From: Massilia sp. W12
Lineage (GTDB): Bacteria; Pseudomonadota; Gammaproteobacteria; Burkholderiales; Burkholderiaceae_D
DNA length: 64,000 bases
Assembly (NCBI RefSeq): GCF_037300705.1
Contig: NZ_CP147776.1
Span: forward strand, 2,604,001 to 2,668,000
Direction: 5' to 3'
Both the position numbers and the translations under genes were made by a program. Positions within the stretch are counted from its first letter, which is position 1; every line of letters starts with the position of its first letter. The notes under the pieces were generated by a model, which saw only the letters and a list, made by a program, of their open reading frames with translations, did not search any database and had not been told where the DNA came from. Positions 1 to 8,428 of this stretch are shown here, in pieces.

Positions 1-2
1 GC

Positions 3-1358
3 ACATCTGCAGCAAACAGCGCCGCGCCTGCCCCGGCATATGCAGTCAGCACAGTCAGTTTTGATCTGGAAACCGAAAACCTCAGCGAAAGCATGGGCGA
101 TATGGATGATCCGGCGATCTGGCTGCATCCGCAAGAGAGCGCCAAGAGTCTGGTGGTCAGCGCGATCAAAGATGGCGGCATGCGCGTATATGATCTGCAA
201 GGCAAATTGCTGCAAAGCATCGCCCCCGGCGCGCTCAATCACGACAGCAAGGGGAAAAGCCGCTACAACAATGTGGACATCGTGTACGGCTTTAAACTGG
301 ATGACAATTCGGTAGTCGATCTGGCCATCGCCACCGACCGTGGCCAGGACTTGATCCGGGTTTGGAAAATCGACCCGCAAAGCGCCCTGCCCTTAATCGA
401 CATCACCTCTGCCGCGCCACTGCGCCTGTTCCCCGGCGCGCCGGCGGAAGGCCGGGAACAGGACGCCGCCAGCGATGTGGCCATGAGCGTCTCCAAACAG
501 CATACCGGCTATGGCATCGCCCACTATTCAGACAAGGCCAGCGGCAAGCATTTTGTGCTGGTGAATCAGCGCAAACAGGCGCGCATTAAACAATTTGAAT
601 TGATCGCAGAAGCCGGCGGCAAGGTGAATGTGGCGGCCCTGGCCGGGCGCGACTGGCGCTTTCCCTACACCTGGCGCGGGCAAAACCTGCGTGAAAGCAA
701 TGAACAGGACGCCAGCCGCGACTGGAGTCCGCAATTTGAAGGCATGGTGGTGGATCAGCGCAATGGCATGCTGTACGCCGGCCAGGAAGATGTCGGCATC
801 TGGCGGATTGACTTGAAAAGCGGTCAGGCCGACACCCAGCCGGTGTACGAAACGCGCGGCAGCGGACGCGAGAGCTACAGCCAGAACGGGGCCGTGGTGA
901 AACACAGCTTTTTCAACCCGGACAGTAAAATCAGCCGTGACCTGGAAGGCTTGAGCATTTATTACGGCCCCAATGGCGGCGGCTATCTGATTGCCTCCAG
1001 CCAGGGCGGCGCACACGGCGAAGCGCCGAATCTGAGCGATGCGCCACATGACGACAGCTTTACGGTGTTTTCCATAAATGGCGCAGCGAAACCCGTTTTG
1101 CTGCAAGGCTTCCGCCTGAACCAGGGCAGTCAAGGCAATCCCGAAGGGGTGCAGGAATGTGACGGCGCGGATGTGCTGGCCTTCCAGCTGCCGGGCTATC
1201 CTTATGGCCTGCTGGTGACGCAAGATGGTTATAACGACGACTTGAACCAGCTCAATGGCACAGTCAAACAAACCAATCTGAAATTCACCAGCTGGGAAAA
1301 AATCGCCAATGCGCTCAAGCTGGAAAAGTACAACAACTTCGATCCGCGCAAATTCTGA
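3..1358 (+). CDS. Beta-propeller phytase (3-phytase), 5' truncated by the window edge
   Basis: The reading frame is open from base 3, so the true start and any signal peptide lie left of the window; the first internal ATG is at 93. Motifs typical of calcium-dependent beta-propeller phytases are visible: DDPAIW near the start, a blade with EGMVVDQRNGMLY, then DLEGLSIYY, GYLIASSQG and near the end NPEGVQECDG and PYGLLVTQDGYND. The family removes phosphate from phytate outside the cytoplasm and uses a six-bladed propeller with acidic calcium sites. The upstream residues seen are Ala/Pro/Ser rich, as in a linker. It is followed by 407 bases without a gene, so it is probably the end of its transcript. 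Confidence 0.85.
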   Translation, partial: TSAANSAAPAPAYAVSTVSFDLETENLSESMGDMDDPAIWLHPQESAKSLVVSAIKDGGMRVYDLQGKLLQSIAPGALNHDSKGKSRYNNVDIVYGFKLDDNSVVDLAIATDRGQDLIRVWKIDPQSALPLIDITSAAPLRLFPGAPAEGREQDAASDVAMSVSKQHTGYGIAHYSDKASGKHFVLVNQRKQARIKQFELIAEAGGKVNVAALAGRDWRFPYTWRGQNLRESNEQDASRDWSPQFEGMVVDQRNGMLYAGQEDVGIWRIDLKSGQADTQPVYETRGSGRESYSQNGAVVKHSFFNPDSKISRDLEGLSIYYGPNGGGYLIASSQGGAHGEAPNLSDAPHDDSFTVFSINGAAKPVLLQGFRLNQGSQGNPEGVQECDGADVLAFQLPGYPYGLLVTQDGYNDDLNQLNGTVKQTNLKFTSWEKIANALKLEKYNNFDPRKF

Positions 1359-1379
1359 TCCACACCCGGACGACAGACT

Positions 1380-1411
1380 GCCAAGCCGGCCTCTGACAGG
1401 GCAGGCTTGGC
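1380..1411 (+). terminator. Hairpin downstream of the phytase gene, possible terminator
   Basis: An 8-bp perfect inverted repeat (GCCAAGCC at 1380-1387, GGCTTGGC at 1404-1411) lies 22 bases after the phytase stop. No T-run follows, so intrinsic termination is uncertain. Confidence 0.3.
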
Positions 1412-1765
1412 GCAGGCCGCAAACAGGCGTTTGGTGTGCATCCGACGGGCAGGCGCCGCCAGCAGCGAGGCATCCGGCCAGCTTGATAGCGCTTGCAGGC
1501 GCGGCTTTTGCCACGAATAGCCCTTGTCGCGCGCCACAGACTTGTTCGCCGCTGAATGCGCTCCCACCGCAGATGGCGAGCAGAGTCTTGGGCGGCGTGT
1601 CAGGCACAGCGGGGCAGACTGACGGCTGGACTGCCTCATTCCAGCGCGGAAACTGCCGGGCCGTATGCGGCGCCTGTATGCGCTTGCCGCCTGATGCGGC
1701 ACAACAGGCGCAGCAGGCGCGAGCCATACTATAATGGCCGATTGCGCATTCCATCCGTACAACCC
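1412..1765. other. Gene-free stretch upstream of mfd with a -10 box
   Basis: No convincing gene is seen. A perfect TATAAT at 1730-1735 lies 30 bases before the chosen mfd start and is the likely -10 element; the matching -35 region (about 1707-1712, GGCGCA) is poor. Long open frames here on either strand look like composition effects. Confidence 0.45.
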
Positions 1766-4700
1766 ATGCAAGCCAATATTCCCTTGCCCAAAGCAGGCCA
1801 GCGTTTCGCCCTGCCGCCAGTCACAGGCTCTGCTGACGCCTATTTATTAGCGCAAGCTGCGCTGCAACTGAGCGCCCAAGGCCGCATGCTGACCGTGTTT
1901 GTCGCCCATGCCGCCGATGGTCAGCGTCTGCTGGAAGAAATGCAATGGTTCGCCGAGGGACAAGGCGCGGCCAAATTGCGCTGCCACTTCCTGCCGGACT
2001 GGGAAACCCTGCCGTATGACGCTTTTTCGCCGCACCAAGACCTGGTGTCCGAGCGCATGGAAACCCTGTATGAAGTGCAAATGCGGCGCTGCGATGTCTT
2101 GCTGGCGCCCGCCACCACCGCCTCCGTGCGCATGGCCCCGCCCTCCTTTCTGGCGGCCTACACTTTTTTCTTCAAACAAGGCGAGCGCCTGGATGAAGCC
2201 AAGCTCAAATCGCAATTGACGCTGGCCGGCTACAACCATGTTTCACAAGTCATGTCGCCGGGCGAATATGCAGTGCGCGGCGGCTTGATTGATCTGTGGC
2301 CGATGGGCTCAGCCCTGCCCTATCGCCTGGATTTATTCGGCGACACCTTGGAAGGCATCCGCACCTTTGACCCGGATAATCAGCGCTCGCTGTATCCGGT
2401 GCCGGAAGTGCGCATTTTGCCGGGACGCGAATTCCCCATGGATGAAGCGGCGCGCAATGGCTTTCGCAAGCGCTGGCGCGAATTTTTTGAAGGCGATCCC
2501 AGCCGCAGCCCGATGTATAAAGACATGGGCAACGGCATCGCCGCCGCCGGCATTGAATACTATCTGCCGCTGTTTTTCGATGAAACCGCCAGCCTGTTTG
2601 ACTATCTGCCCGCCGACGCCTGCTTTGCCATGCATGGCGAAATTGATCAAAGCCTGCGCCGCTTCGCCGAAGAAACCGCGTCACGCTATAAATTCTTAGG
2701 CGCCCAGCGCGAGCGCCCGCTGCTGGCGCCGGAACAGATTTTTTTAAGCGCAGAAGAGTTTTTCACGCGCGCCAAGCCCTGGCCGCGCTTAGCCATCCGC
2801 CCGCAGGCCAGCCCGGAAAACAGCGAAACAGAAAACGACGAAGCCGCCGCCGGCAAATTGCCGCAATCCGGGCCGCTGCCGAATCTGGCGGTGAACCGCC
2901 ATCTGGAAGACCCCTTCATCAATTTGCGCAGCTTTTTGCAGCAGGCCAAAGGCCCCAGCCTGCTGTGCGCCGAAAGCAATGGCCGGCGCGAAACCCTGCT
3001 GCAAACCTTGCGCGAATACGATATCGAACCAGCCCAATGCGAAGGCTGGCAAGGTTTTCTGGCCACAAGCGGCAAACTGGCCTTGAGCGTGGCCCCGCTG
3101 TCGGCTGGCTGCGTGCTGCAATTTGAGGGACAAACGCTCTACCTGATCACAGAAAGCGAGCTGTACGCCAACACCCCGCGCCGCAGTGGCCGCAAGCGGC
3201 AAGAGAGCGTGACCCAGGTTGACGCCATGATCCGCGACCTGTCCGAACTCAAACCGGGCGACCCGGTGGTGCATGAGAGTCATGGCATTGGCCGCTATCT
3301 GGGCTTGATCAGCATGGATCTGGGCTTTGGCGAAACAGAGTTTTTGCATCTGGAATACGCCAAAGACGCCAAACTGTATGTGCCGGTGGCGCAGCTGCAT
3401 GTGATTTCGCGCTACTCGGGGGCCGCCTCAGACGATGCGCCGCTGCACAGCTTAGGCTCAGGCCAGTGGGAAAAAGCCAAGCGCAAGGCGGCCCAGCAAG
3501 TGCGCGACACCGCCGCCGAATTACTGAATTTATATGCGCGCCGCGCCGCCCGCAGCGGCCATGCGTTTGAATATTCCGCGCATGATTACGAACGTTTTGC
3601 TGACAGCTTCGGCTTTGAAGAAACGCCCGATCAGGCGCAAGCGATTCAAGCTGTGATCCGCGACATGACCAGCGGCAAGCCGATGGATCGCTTAGTCTGC
3701 GGCGACGTCGGCTTTGGTAAAACCGAAGTCGCCCTGCGCGCCGCCTTTGTCGCCGTGATGGGCGGCAAACAGGTGGCGATTTTGGCCCCCACCACCCTCT
3801 TGGCAGAGCAGCATGCGCAAAATTTCGCCGACCGCTTCGCCGATTGGCCGGTCAGAATTGCCGAAATGTCGCGCTTTCGCAGCGGCAAAGAAATCACCCA
3901 AGCCATCAAAGGCTTAGCCGCCGGCACAGTCGATATCGTGATCGGCACGCATAAACTCTTGTCGCCCGAGATACAGTTCGCGCGCTTAGGGTTGATCATC
4001 ATCGACGAAGAACACCGCTTCGGCGTGCGGCAAAAGGAAGCGCTGAAAAATCTGCGCGCCGAAGTCGATGTGCTGACCCTGACGGCGACCCCGATTCCAC
4101 GCACCTTGGGCATGGCCCTGGAAGGCTTGCGCGAATTTTCCGTGATCGCCACCGCGCCGCAAAAACGGCTGGCGATTAAAACCTTTGTGCGCGGCGAAGA
4201 TGATTCCGTGATCCGCGAAGCCTGCTTGCGCGAGATGAAGCGCGGCGGCCAGATCTATTTCCTGCATAACGAAGTCGATACGATTGAAAACCGGCTGGCG
4301 AAATTGCAAGCCCTGCTGCCGGAGGCGCGCATCGGCGTCGGCCACGGCCAGATGCATGAACGCGACCTGGAGCGCGTCATGCGCGACTTTGTGGCGCAGC
4401 GCTTTAATATTTTGCTGTGCACCACGATTATTGAAACCGGCATCGACGTCCCCAGCGCCAACACCATCATCATCCACCGCGCCGATAAATTCGGCTTAGC
4501 CCAGCTGCACCAGCTGCGTGGCCGCGTGGGCCGCTCGCACCATCAAGCCTATGCCTATTTGCTGGTGAATGATATGCAGGGACTGGGCAAACAAGCCGAA
4601 CGGCGGCTGGAAGCGATTCAACAAATGGAAGAATTGGGCAGCGGCTTTTATCTGGCCATGCACGATCTGGAAATTCGCGGCGCCGGCGAAGTGCTGGGTG

Positions 4701-5251
4701 ATAATCAATCCGGCGAAATGCACGAAGTCGGCTTCCAAATGTATTCCGACATGCTCAGCGCCGCCGTGCGCGCGCTGAAAAACGGCAAAGAACCGGATCT
4801 CACCGCGCCGCTCTCGACCACCACAGAAATCAATCTGCATGTGCCGGCCCTGCTGCCAAACGATTTCTGCGGCGATGTGAATCAACGCCTGTCAATTTAC
4901 AAGCGCTTGGCCAGCTGTGAAAACGATGACGCGCTCAACCAGATCCAGGAAGAAATGATTGACCGCTTCGGCAAATTGCCCGAGCAGGCGCAAGCCCTGC
5001 TGGAAACCCACCGCCTGCGCGTGCTGGCCAAGCAAGCCGGGGTGGCGAAAATCGACGCCAACAGCGAACAAGCCGTATTGCACTTCATCCCGCAACCGCC
5101 AATCGACCCGTACCGCATCATCAATCTGATCCAGAAAAGCCGCAATATCAAACTGCACGGCCAGGACAAATTGAAAATCAGCAGCGCCATGCCTGATCTG
5201 GCGGCGCGCGTTGCCCAAATCAAACAAACCATACGCGCACTTTTGCACTGA
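1766..5251 (+). CDS. mfd: Transcription-repair coupling factor Mfd
   Basis: Mfd is the ATP-driven translocase that pushes stalled RNA polymerase off DNA and recruits UvrA for strand-specific repair. From the ATG at 1766 the protein has 1161 residues, close to the usual size of about 1150. The frame is open further upstream, but MQANIPLPKAG starts soon after a TATAAT at 1730 and fits the family N-terminus. Visible parts are the UvrB-like N-terminal module, the RNA-polymerase-interaction domain (about residues 480-560, with GDPVVHESHGIGRY), Walker A GDVGFGKTE, the DEEH box (IIIDEEHRFG), the TATPIPRT motif, the TRG-type GRVGRSHHQAYAY and a C-terminal domain. serB follows after 5 bases and probably shares the transcript. 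Confidence 0.97.
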   Translation: MQANIPLPKAGQRFALPPVTGSADAYLLAQAALQLSAQGRMLTVFVAHAADGQRLLEEMQWFAEGQGAAKLRCHFLPDWETLPYDAFSPHQDLVSERMETLYEVQMRRCDVLLAPATTASVRMAPPSFLAAYTFFFKQGERLDEAKLKSQLTLAGYNHVSQVMSPGEYAVRGGLIDLWPMGSALPYRLDLFGDTLEGIRTFDPDNQRSLYPVPEVRILPGREFPMDEAARNGFRKRWREFFEGDPSRSPMYKDMGNGIAAAGIEYYLPLFFDETASLFDYLPADACFAMHGEIDQSLRRFAEETASRYKFLGAQRERPLLAPEQIFLSAEEFFTRAKPWPRLAIRPQASPENSETENDEAAAGKLPQSGPLPNLAVNRHLEDPFINLRSFLQQAKGPSLLCAESNGRRETLLQTLREYDIEPAQCEGWQGFLATSGKLALSVAPLSAGCVLQFEGQTLYLITESELYANTPRRSGRKRQESVTQVDAMIRDLSELKPGDPVVHESHGIGRYLGLISMDLGFGETEFLHLEYAKDAKLYVPVAQLHVISRYSGAASDDAPLHSLGSGQWEKAKRKAAQQVRDTAAELLNLYARRAARSGHAFEYSAHDYERFADSFGFEETPDQAQAIQAVIRDMTSGKPMDRLVCGDVGFGKTEVALRAAFVAVMGGKQVAILAPTTLLAEQHAQNFADRFADWPVRIAEMSRFRSGKEITQAIKGLAAGTVDIVIGTHKLLSPEIQFARLGLIIIDEEHRFGVRQKEALKNLRAEVDVLTLTATPIPRTLGMALEGLREFSVIATAPQKRLAIKTFVRGEDDSVIREACLREMKRGGQIYFLHNEVDTIENRLAKLQALLPEARIGVGHGQMHERDLERVMRDFVAQRFNILLCTTIIETGIDVPSANTIIIHRADKFGLAQLHQLRGRVGRSHHQAYAYLLVNDMQGLGKQAERRLEAIQQMEELGSGFYLAMHDLEIRGAGEVLGDNQSGEMHEVGFQMYSDMLSAAVRALKNGKEPDLTAPLSTTTEINLHVPALLPNDFCGDVNQRLSIYKRLASCENDDALNQIQEEMIDRFGKLPEQAQALLETHRLRVLAKQAGVAKIDANSEQAVLHFIPQPPIDPYRIINLIQKSRNIKLHGQDKLKISSAMPDLAARVAQIKQTIRALLH

Positions 5252-5256
5252 CAACC

Positions 5257-6117
5257 ATGAGCATGAAATTGATTTTGCAAGGCCCGTCCTGCACCCAAGC
5301 ACTTGCGCAAGCCTGCGCCGCCTTATTCCCCGGCAGCACTTTACAGAATTTCGCGCAATTTCCCTACCAGACTTGGCGCATAACCGATTGCGCCGCCCCC
5401 GGCGATGCGCAGCGGCAGCAATTGCAAGCCTTGTGCGAAGGCGTATGCGACTATGCGCTGCTGCCGCAAAGCATGAACTGGGACAGCTTCGGCTTACTGG
5501 TGATGGACATGGATTCAACCTTGATCACCATCGAATGCATTGATGAAATCGCCGATCTGCAAGGTTTAAAAGCGCAAGTCTCAGAAATCACCGAAGCGGC
5601 GATGCGCGGCGAACTCGATTTTGACGCCAGCTTAAAGCGCCGCGTCGCCCTGTTGCAGGGACTGCCGCAAGCCGCTTTGCAGCAGGTCTATGAAGAGCGT
5701 CTGCGCTTTTCGCCGGGGGCGGAAAACATGCTGGCGGCCATGCGCGCGCATGGCGTGAAAACCCTGCTGGTGTCCGGCGGCTTCACCTTTTTTACCGAGC
5801 GCGTCAAAGCGCAGATGCAGCTCGATTATGCGCACGCCAATCAACTCGGCGTGGCCGATGGCAAATTAAGCGGCCAGGTCGAAGGTGAAATTCTCAATGC
5901 CGCCAAAAAACGCGACTTCCTGCAGCACTACTGCGCACAACTCGGCATCACAGCACAGCACGCGATCGCCATGGGCGATGGGGCCAATGATTTACTGATG
6001 ATGGGCGCCGCCGGCCTGTCTGTGGCCTACCACGCCAAGCCGCGCGTCAAACAACAAGCCATGTGCGGCTTTGATCATGTCGGCATGGATGGCATGCTGG
6101 CCTTATTGGCGTATTGA
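5257..6117 (+). CDS. serB: Phosphoserine phosphatase SerB
   Basis: Catalyses the last step of serine synthesis, O-phosphoserine to serine. The 286-residue protein has HAD-superfamily motif I DMDSTLI (nucleophile and acid/base Asp near residues 84 and 86), motif II LLVSGGF, a motif III lysine region and motif IV GDGANDLLM. The N-terminal 75 residues form a short ACT-like leader, as in many proteobacterial SerB proteins. It starts 5 bases after mfd; a second in-frame ATG at 5263 is an alternative start. A 12-C homopolymer and a strong hairpin lie directly downstream. Confidence 0.95.
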   Translation: MSMKLILQGPSCTQALAQACAALFPGSTLQNFAQFPYQTWRITDCAAPGDAQRQQLQALCEGVCDYALLPQSMNWDSFGLLVMDMDSTLITIECIDEIADLQGLKAQVSEITEAAMRGELDFDASLKRRVALLQGLPQAALQQVYEERLRFSPGAENMLAAMRAHGVKTLLVSGGFTFFTERVKAQMQLDYAHANQLGVADGKLSGQVEGEILNAAKKRDFLQHYCAQLGITAQHAIAMGDGANDLLMMGAAGLSVAYHAKPRVKQQAMCGFDHVGMDGMLALLAY

Positions 6118-6120
6118 GCG

Positions 6121-6132
6121 CCCCCCCCCCCC
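6121..6132. repeat. Homopolymer of 12 C directly after serB
   Basis: Twelve consecutive C residues start four bases after the serB stop codon. The tract lies outside coding sequence and just before a terminator-like hairpin, so it is prone to length errors in replication or sequencing. Confidence 0.9.
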
Positions 6133-6139
6133 GCACCCC

Positions 6140-6178
6140 GCGCGCATGTGAGCCACGCCCTGCGGCCCACATGCGCGC
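6140..6178 (+). terminator. Strong hairpin after serB
   Basis: A perfect 11-bp inverted repeat (GCGCGCATGTG at 6140-6150 and CACATGCGCGC at 6168-6178) with a 17-base loop closes the mfd-serB unit. There is no T-run, so it may act as a transcript-end stem rather than a classical intrinsic terminator. Confidence 0.5.
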
Positions 6179-6529
6179 TAGGCCCGCTTTGCTGGCCGCG
6201 CCGGCATATCTCCCCATTCCGATACGCGAAGTATTCATATCGCTGCAGCCGCTGCGCTGGCTGCAGCGCCACATTCATTTTCAATAAGTAAATCCACATC
6301 ATTTTTCCCGCAATGTAATTTTCCAATGAGAAACATTGCCACACCGGATGAATAAGGCGAGTCGCATTATCAAGAAACTCATTCATTTCACAGATGTAAA
6401 AAAATATTGCTATGCATATGCATTTTTTCGCACAGACATTTTCTGCTCTGGTAAGATATGTCCACATGCTAGAACACGCCATAAACAAAATATGGCGGTT
6501 AACACCATAAAAGCCCTCCTGGAGATAAT
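6179..6529. other. Intergenic stretch between serB and the glutaredoxin gene
   Basis: A second perfect inverted repeat, CGCTGCAGCC at 6241-6250 and GGCTGCAGCG at 6259-6268 with an 8-base loop, is the only clear structure. From about 6290 the sequence becomes AT-rich, as expected for the promoter of the next gene. No gene is supported here. Confidence 0.5.
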
Positions 6530-6922
6530 ATGTATAAGCAGGCTCTTAAAACTGCCTTTTCCTATCTTTTGATTTTAGCAGCCGGACTTGGCACAGGTTA
6601 TGCCGCCGTGCGCGCGCCGGATTGGTTTAAATCCCCATACACCGAAGGTAATTACAGCCAGCATTATGCTGCCGCCGGCAAACAGATTGTAGTATATGGC
6701 ACACAAACCTGCCCGTTTTGCGCAAAAACCCGGGAATACTTAGCTGGCAAAAAAATCAACTTTGCTGATTTGGATGTAAATCATGACAAACAGGCTGGCA
6801 AGCGCTTCAAAGAAATGGGCGGCAAAGCGGTGCCGGTGATTTTAATTGGCAACCGCCGCATCGACGGCTTTAATGAAAAAGCAATCGAAGAAGCATTGCA
6901 AAAGGCGCAAAAACCGGTCTGA
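6530..6922 (+). CDS. Membrane-anchored glutaredoxin-family protein
   Basis: A 130-residue protein with an N-terminal hydrophobic segment (about residues 8-27) followed by a thioredoxin-fold domain. The redox motif CPFC is at residues 61-64 after the strand KQIVVYGTQT, and the cis-proline motif AVPVILIG is near residue 101, both typical of glutaredoxin/NrdH-like proteins. The domain probably faces the periplasm, which would be unusual for a glutathione-dependent enzyme; this is inferred from the anchor alone. A GGAG ribosome site sits 7-10 bases before the ATG. The gene stands alone with its own terminator, just upstream of a cluster of small secreted cysteine peptides, so a role in handling their disulfides is possible but unproven. 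Confidence 0.8.
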   Translation: MYKQALKTAFSYLLILAAGLGTGYAAVRAPDWFKSPYTEGNYSQHYAAAGKQIVVYGTQTCPFCAKTREYLAGKKINFADLDVNHDKQAGKRFKEMGGKAVPVILIGNRRIDGFNEKAIEEALQKAQKPV

Positions 6923-6929
6923 TTATTCC

Positions 6930-6963
6930 AAGGCGGGCCTCAATCATCATCCCGCCCGCCTTT
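6930..6963 (+). terminator. Terminator after the glutaredoxin gene
   Basis: A 9-bp perfect stem (AAGGCGGGC at 6930-6938, GCCCGCCTT at 6954-6962) is followed by TTTCATCT, eight bases after the stop codon. Confidence 0.65.
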
Positions 6964-7051
6964 CATCTCACTATTCAATATCATATTGTCATATCTGACA
7001 ATGTGAGGGCTGGATATTATCTTGCGCAGTCATTTTTATAACGTGTCTGTT

Positions 7052-7220
7052 CACGCTTTCGATAAAAGCGTGTTTCGACAAGTTCGGTACGAACGATTCA
7101 CGGATATAAAATGAAAACCGCCAGCGGCATTTTGGCGCGCCGTTCGCCCTGAGCCTGTCGAAGGGCATGGTTGATCATGGTTCGACACGCTCACCACGAA
7201 CGGCAAAACCGTGGTTCGAC
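7052..7220. repeat. Cluster of palindromic dispersed repeats (TTCGACA...ACGAACGG type)
   Basis: The stretch 6964-7432 has no gene. It begins with a hairpin (CACGCTTT at 7052-7059, AAAGCGTG at 7065-7072) and then holds degenerate copies of one repeat in both orientations: about 7073-7095 (TCGACAAGTTCGGTACGAAC), 7141-7166 (GTTCGCCCTGAGCCTGTCGA), 7179-7203 (GGTTCGACACGCTCACCACG) and 7213-7225. This kind of intergenic repeat is widespread in proteobacterial genomes. A related degenerate copy in the opposite orientation lies at 23302-23324. Confidence 0.7.
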
Positions 7221-7432
7221 AAGCCCGGCGCAATGAAGCTGCAACCCGCTTGGTATATAAGACCGAATAGTTAGCGCAGTGGCTGAATAGATACATTTTT
7301 TATTGCAAATAGCGATATGACGCACGCAGTCTTGCATATCCAGCTCATACAGAAAATGCAGCTTATGCATTTCGCCTGAATGCAGGCGCAACAATTTCCG
7401 GCCAGAAGAACGCCGGCTTCAATTGGAGAGAT

Positions 7433-7609
7433 ATGATGAAAAGCAAATTCTCGCTGTTTTTATTTACAGTTGGCGTAACATTCAGCAGCCTGTCTTTTGC
7501 ATATTACAGCTGCTACGATCGCTGCTCTATCGATTACAGATATTGTCAAGATGGTGCTGTAAGCTGTCTTCAGCAATATCAAGCCTGTTATATGGCATGT
7601 GATCCCTGA
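7433..7609 (+). CDS. Small secreted six-cysteine peptide, family member 1
   Basis: A 58-residue open frame starting MMKSKFSLFLFTVGV, with the ribosome site TTGGAGAG 6-10 bases upstream. The first 23 residues form a signal peptide ending near SFA. The mature part has six cysteines with spacing CX3C-X6-C-X6-C-X6-CX3C, which reads the same in both directions. The leader (MKxKxxLFLF) and the DYR-x-C motif before the third cysteine are shared with the four genes that follow, so this short frame is a real family member and not chance. No known toxin, bacteriocin or enzyme family was recognised; function unknown. Confidence 0.8.
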   Translation: MMKSKFSLFLFTVGVTFSSLSFAYYSCYDRCSIDYRYCQDGAVSCLQQYQACYMACDP

Positions 7610-7889
7610 AAAACAGCGCAGATAAGCCGGCATCCGGCAGCGGTGGATTAAGGAATTGGAGTGAATGACAACTCCCCATGCGCCACCGCTGGCTTAACCA
7701 TAAAACCCGATTGCGCGCCCACACAGAAACGGCTGTCTCATTAAACAAGCCGGAGCATGATCGCGCGCGCAATCATCCGGCAGCAGATGGCTTACACCTT
7801 TTTTTTGCGGACGCTCTTATTAAAAAAATCAGCGTCTTTTCACCCCAACCGCATCCCGCTAAACGGTTTGCACCTACTGGAGTTTTCTG
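7610..7889. other. Spacer between peptide genes 1 and 2 with two inverted repeats
   Basis: One inverted repeat pairs CAGCGGTGG (about 7638-7646) with CCACCGCTG (about 7682-7690). A second, GACGCT/AGCGTC around 7810-7836, is followed by TTTT and looks like a weak terminator. No gene is seen. Confidence 0.4.
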
Positions 7890-8075
7890 ATGAAAGCCAA
7901 ATTATCCCTGTTCATTTTTGCCCTGGGCGTCGCCGCCAGCAGCGCATCGCACAGCATCACCATGTGCGAGCGTATTTGCCTGATTGATTATCGCGCCTGT
8001 CTGGCTGATGGCATTCCGAGCTGGAGCTGCAGCCGTGAGAAAAACATTTGCATGAACGACTGCAACGCCGCTTAA
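7890..8075 (+). CDS. Small secreted six-cysteine peptide, family member 2
   Basis: 61 residues starting MKAKLSLFIFALGVAASS, with a CTGGAG ribosome site before the ATG. A signal peptide of about 21 residues is followed by a mature part with cysteine spacing CX3C-X6-C-X9-C-X6-CX3C and the shared motif IDYRAC before the third cysteine. The central nine-residue segment contains Gly and Pro (LADGIPSWS), which suits a turn between two helices. No recognised function. Peptide gene 3 follows after 24 bases, so these two probably share a transcript. Confidence 0.85.
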   Translation: MKAKLSLFIFALGVAASSASHSITMCERICLIDYRACLADGIPSWSCSREKNICMNDCNAA

Positions 8076-8078
8076 TGT

Positions 8079-8087
8079 CCCCCCCCC
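8079..8087. repeat. Homopolymer of 9 C before peptide gene 3
   Basis: Nine C residues lie immediately upstream of the AGGAGA ribosome site of the next gene, between two coding sequences. Length changes here would alter the spacer and not a reading frame. Confidence 0.8.
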
Positions 8088-8099
8088 AGGAGAAACCCG

Positions 8100-8288
8100 A
8101 TGAAACGCAAAATCGCTTTATTTTTGTTTGCCTTTGGCGTAAGCACCAGCGCAATGTCCGGCATGTGGAATTGCGAAAACATGTGCTTCTATGAATATAA
8201 CCAATGTGTTGCTGCTGGCGAGCCGTGGTATCAATGTGAAGACTTTAAATGGTCATGCCTGGGTTCCTGCGGCATTCAACAGCCCTGA
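8100..8288 (+). CDS. Small secreted six-cysteine peptide, family member 3
   Basis: 62 residues starting MKRKIALFLFAFGVSTSA with a strong AGGAGA ribosome site. After the signal peptide the cysteines are spaced CX3C-X6-C-X9-C-X6-CX3C, exactly as in member 2, with YEYNQC in place of DYRxC and a Gly-Glu-Pro turn. The C-terminal tail GIQQP resembles the GIQTP of member 4, so members 3 and 4 are the closest pair and probably arose by recent duplication. Function unknown. Confidence 0.87.
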   Translation: MKRKIALFLFAFGVSTSAMSGMWNCENMCFYEYNQCVAAGEPWYQCEDFKWSCLGSCGIQQP

Positions 8289-8358
8289 AGCATTGCCCGT
8301 GTAAAACAGGCTTGACCCGGCATGCGCCAACTGTTGCAACAGGCATGCCAGCTTGATG

Positions 8359-8403
8359 TCACATACCACGCAGGTCTTTTCCTTGACAACGTATGTGATT
8401 TTT
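8359..8403 (+). terminator. Hairpin with T-run between peptide genes 3 and 4
   Basis: TCACATAC at 8359-8366 pairs perfectly with GTATGTGA at 8391-8398 and is followed by TTTTT. The 24-base loop is long. A TTGACA hexamer at 8384-8389 inside the loop could serve as the -35 of a promoter for gene 4, although the -10 at the right distance is weak. Confidence 0.5.
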
Positions 8404-8428
8404 CAAATGTGTTTTTTGGATGAGAATC

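Noticed and set aside
528-1754. Long minus-strand frame opposite the phytase gene
   Set aside because: The plus strand encodes a recognisable beta-propeller phytase and the antisense frame has no recognisable domain; it reaches into the gene-free stretch only by chance.
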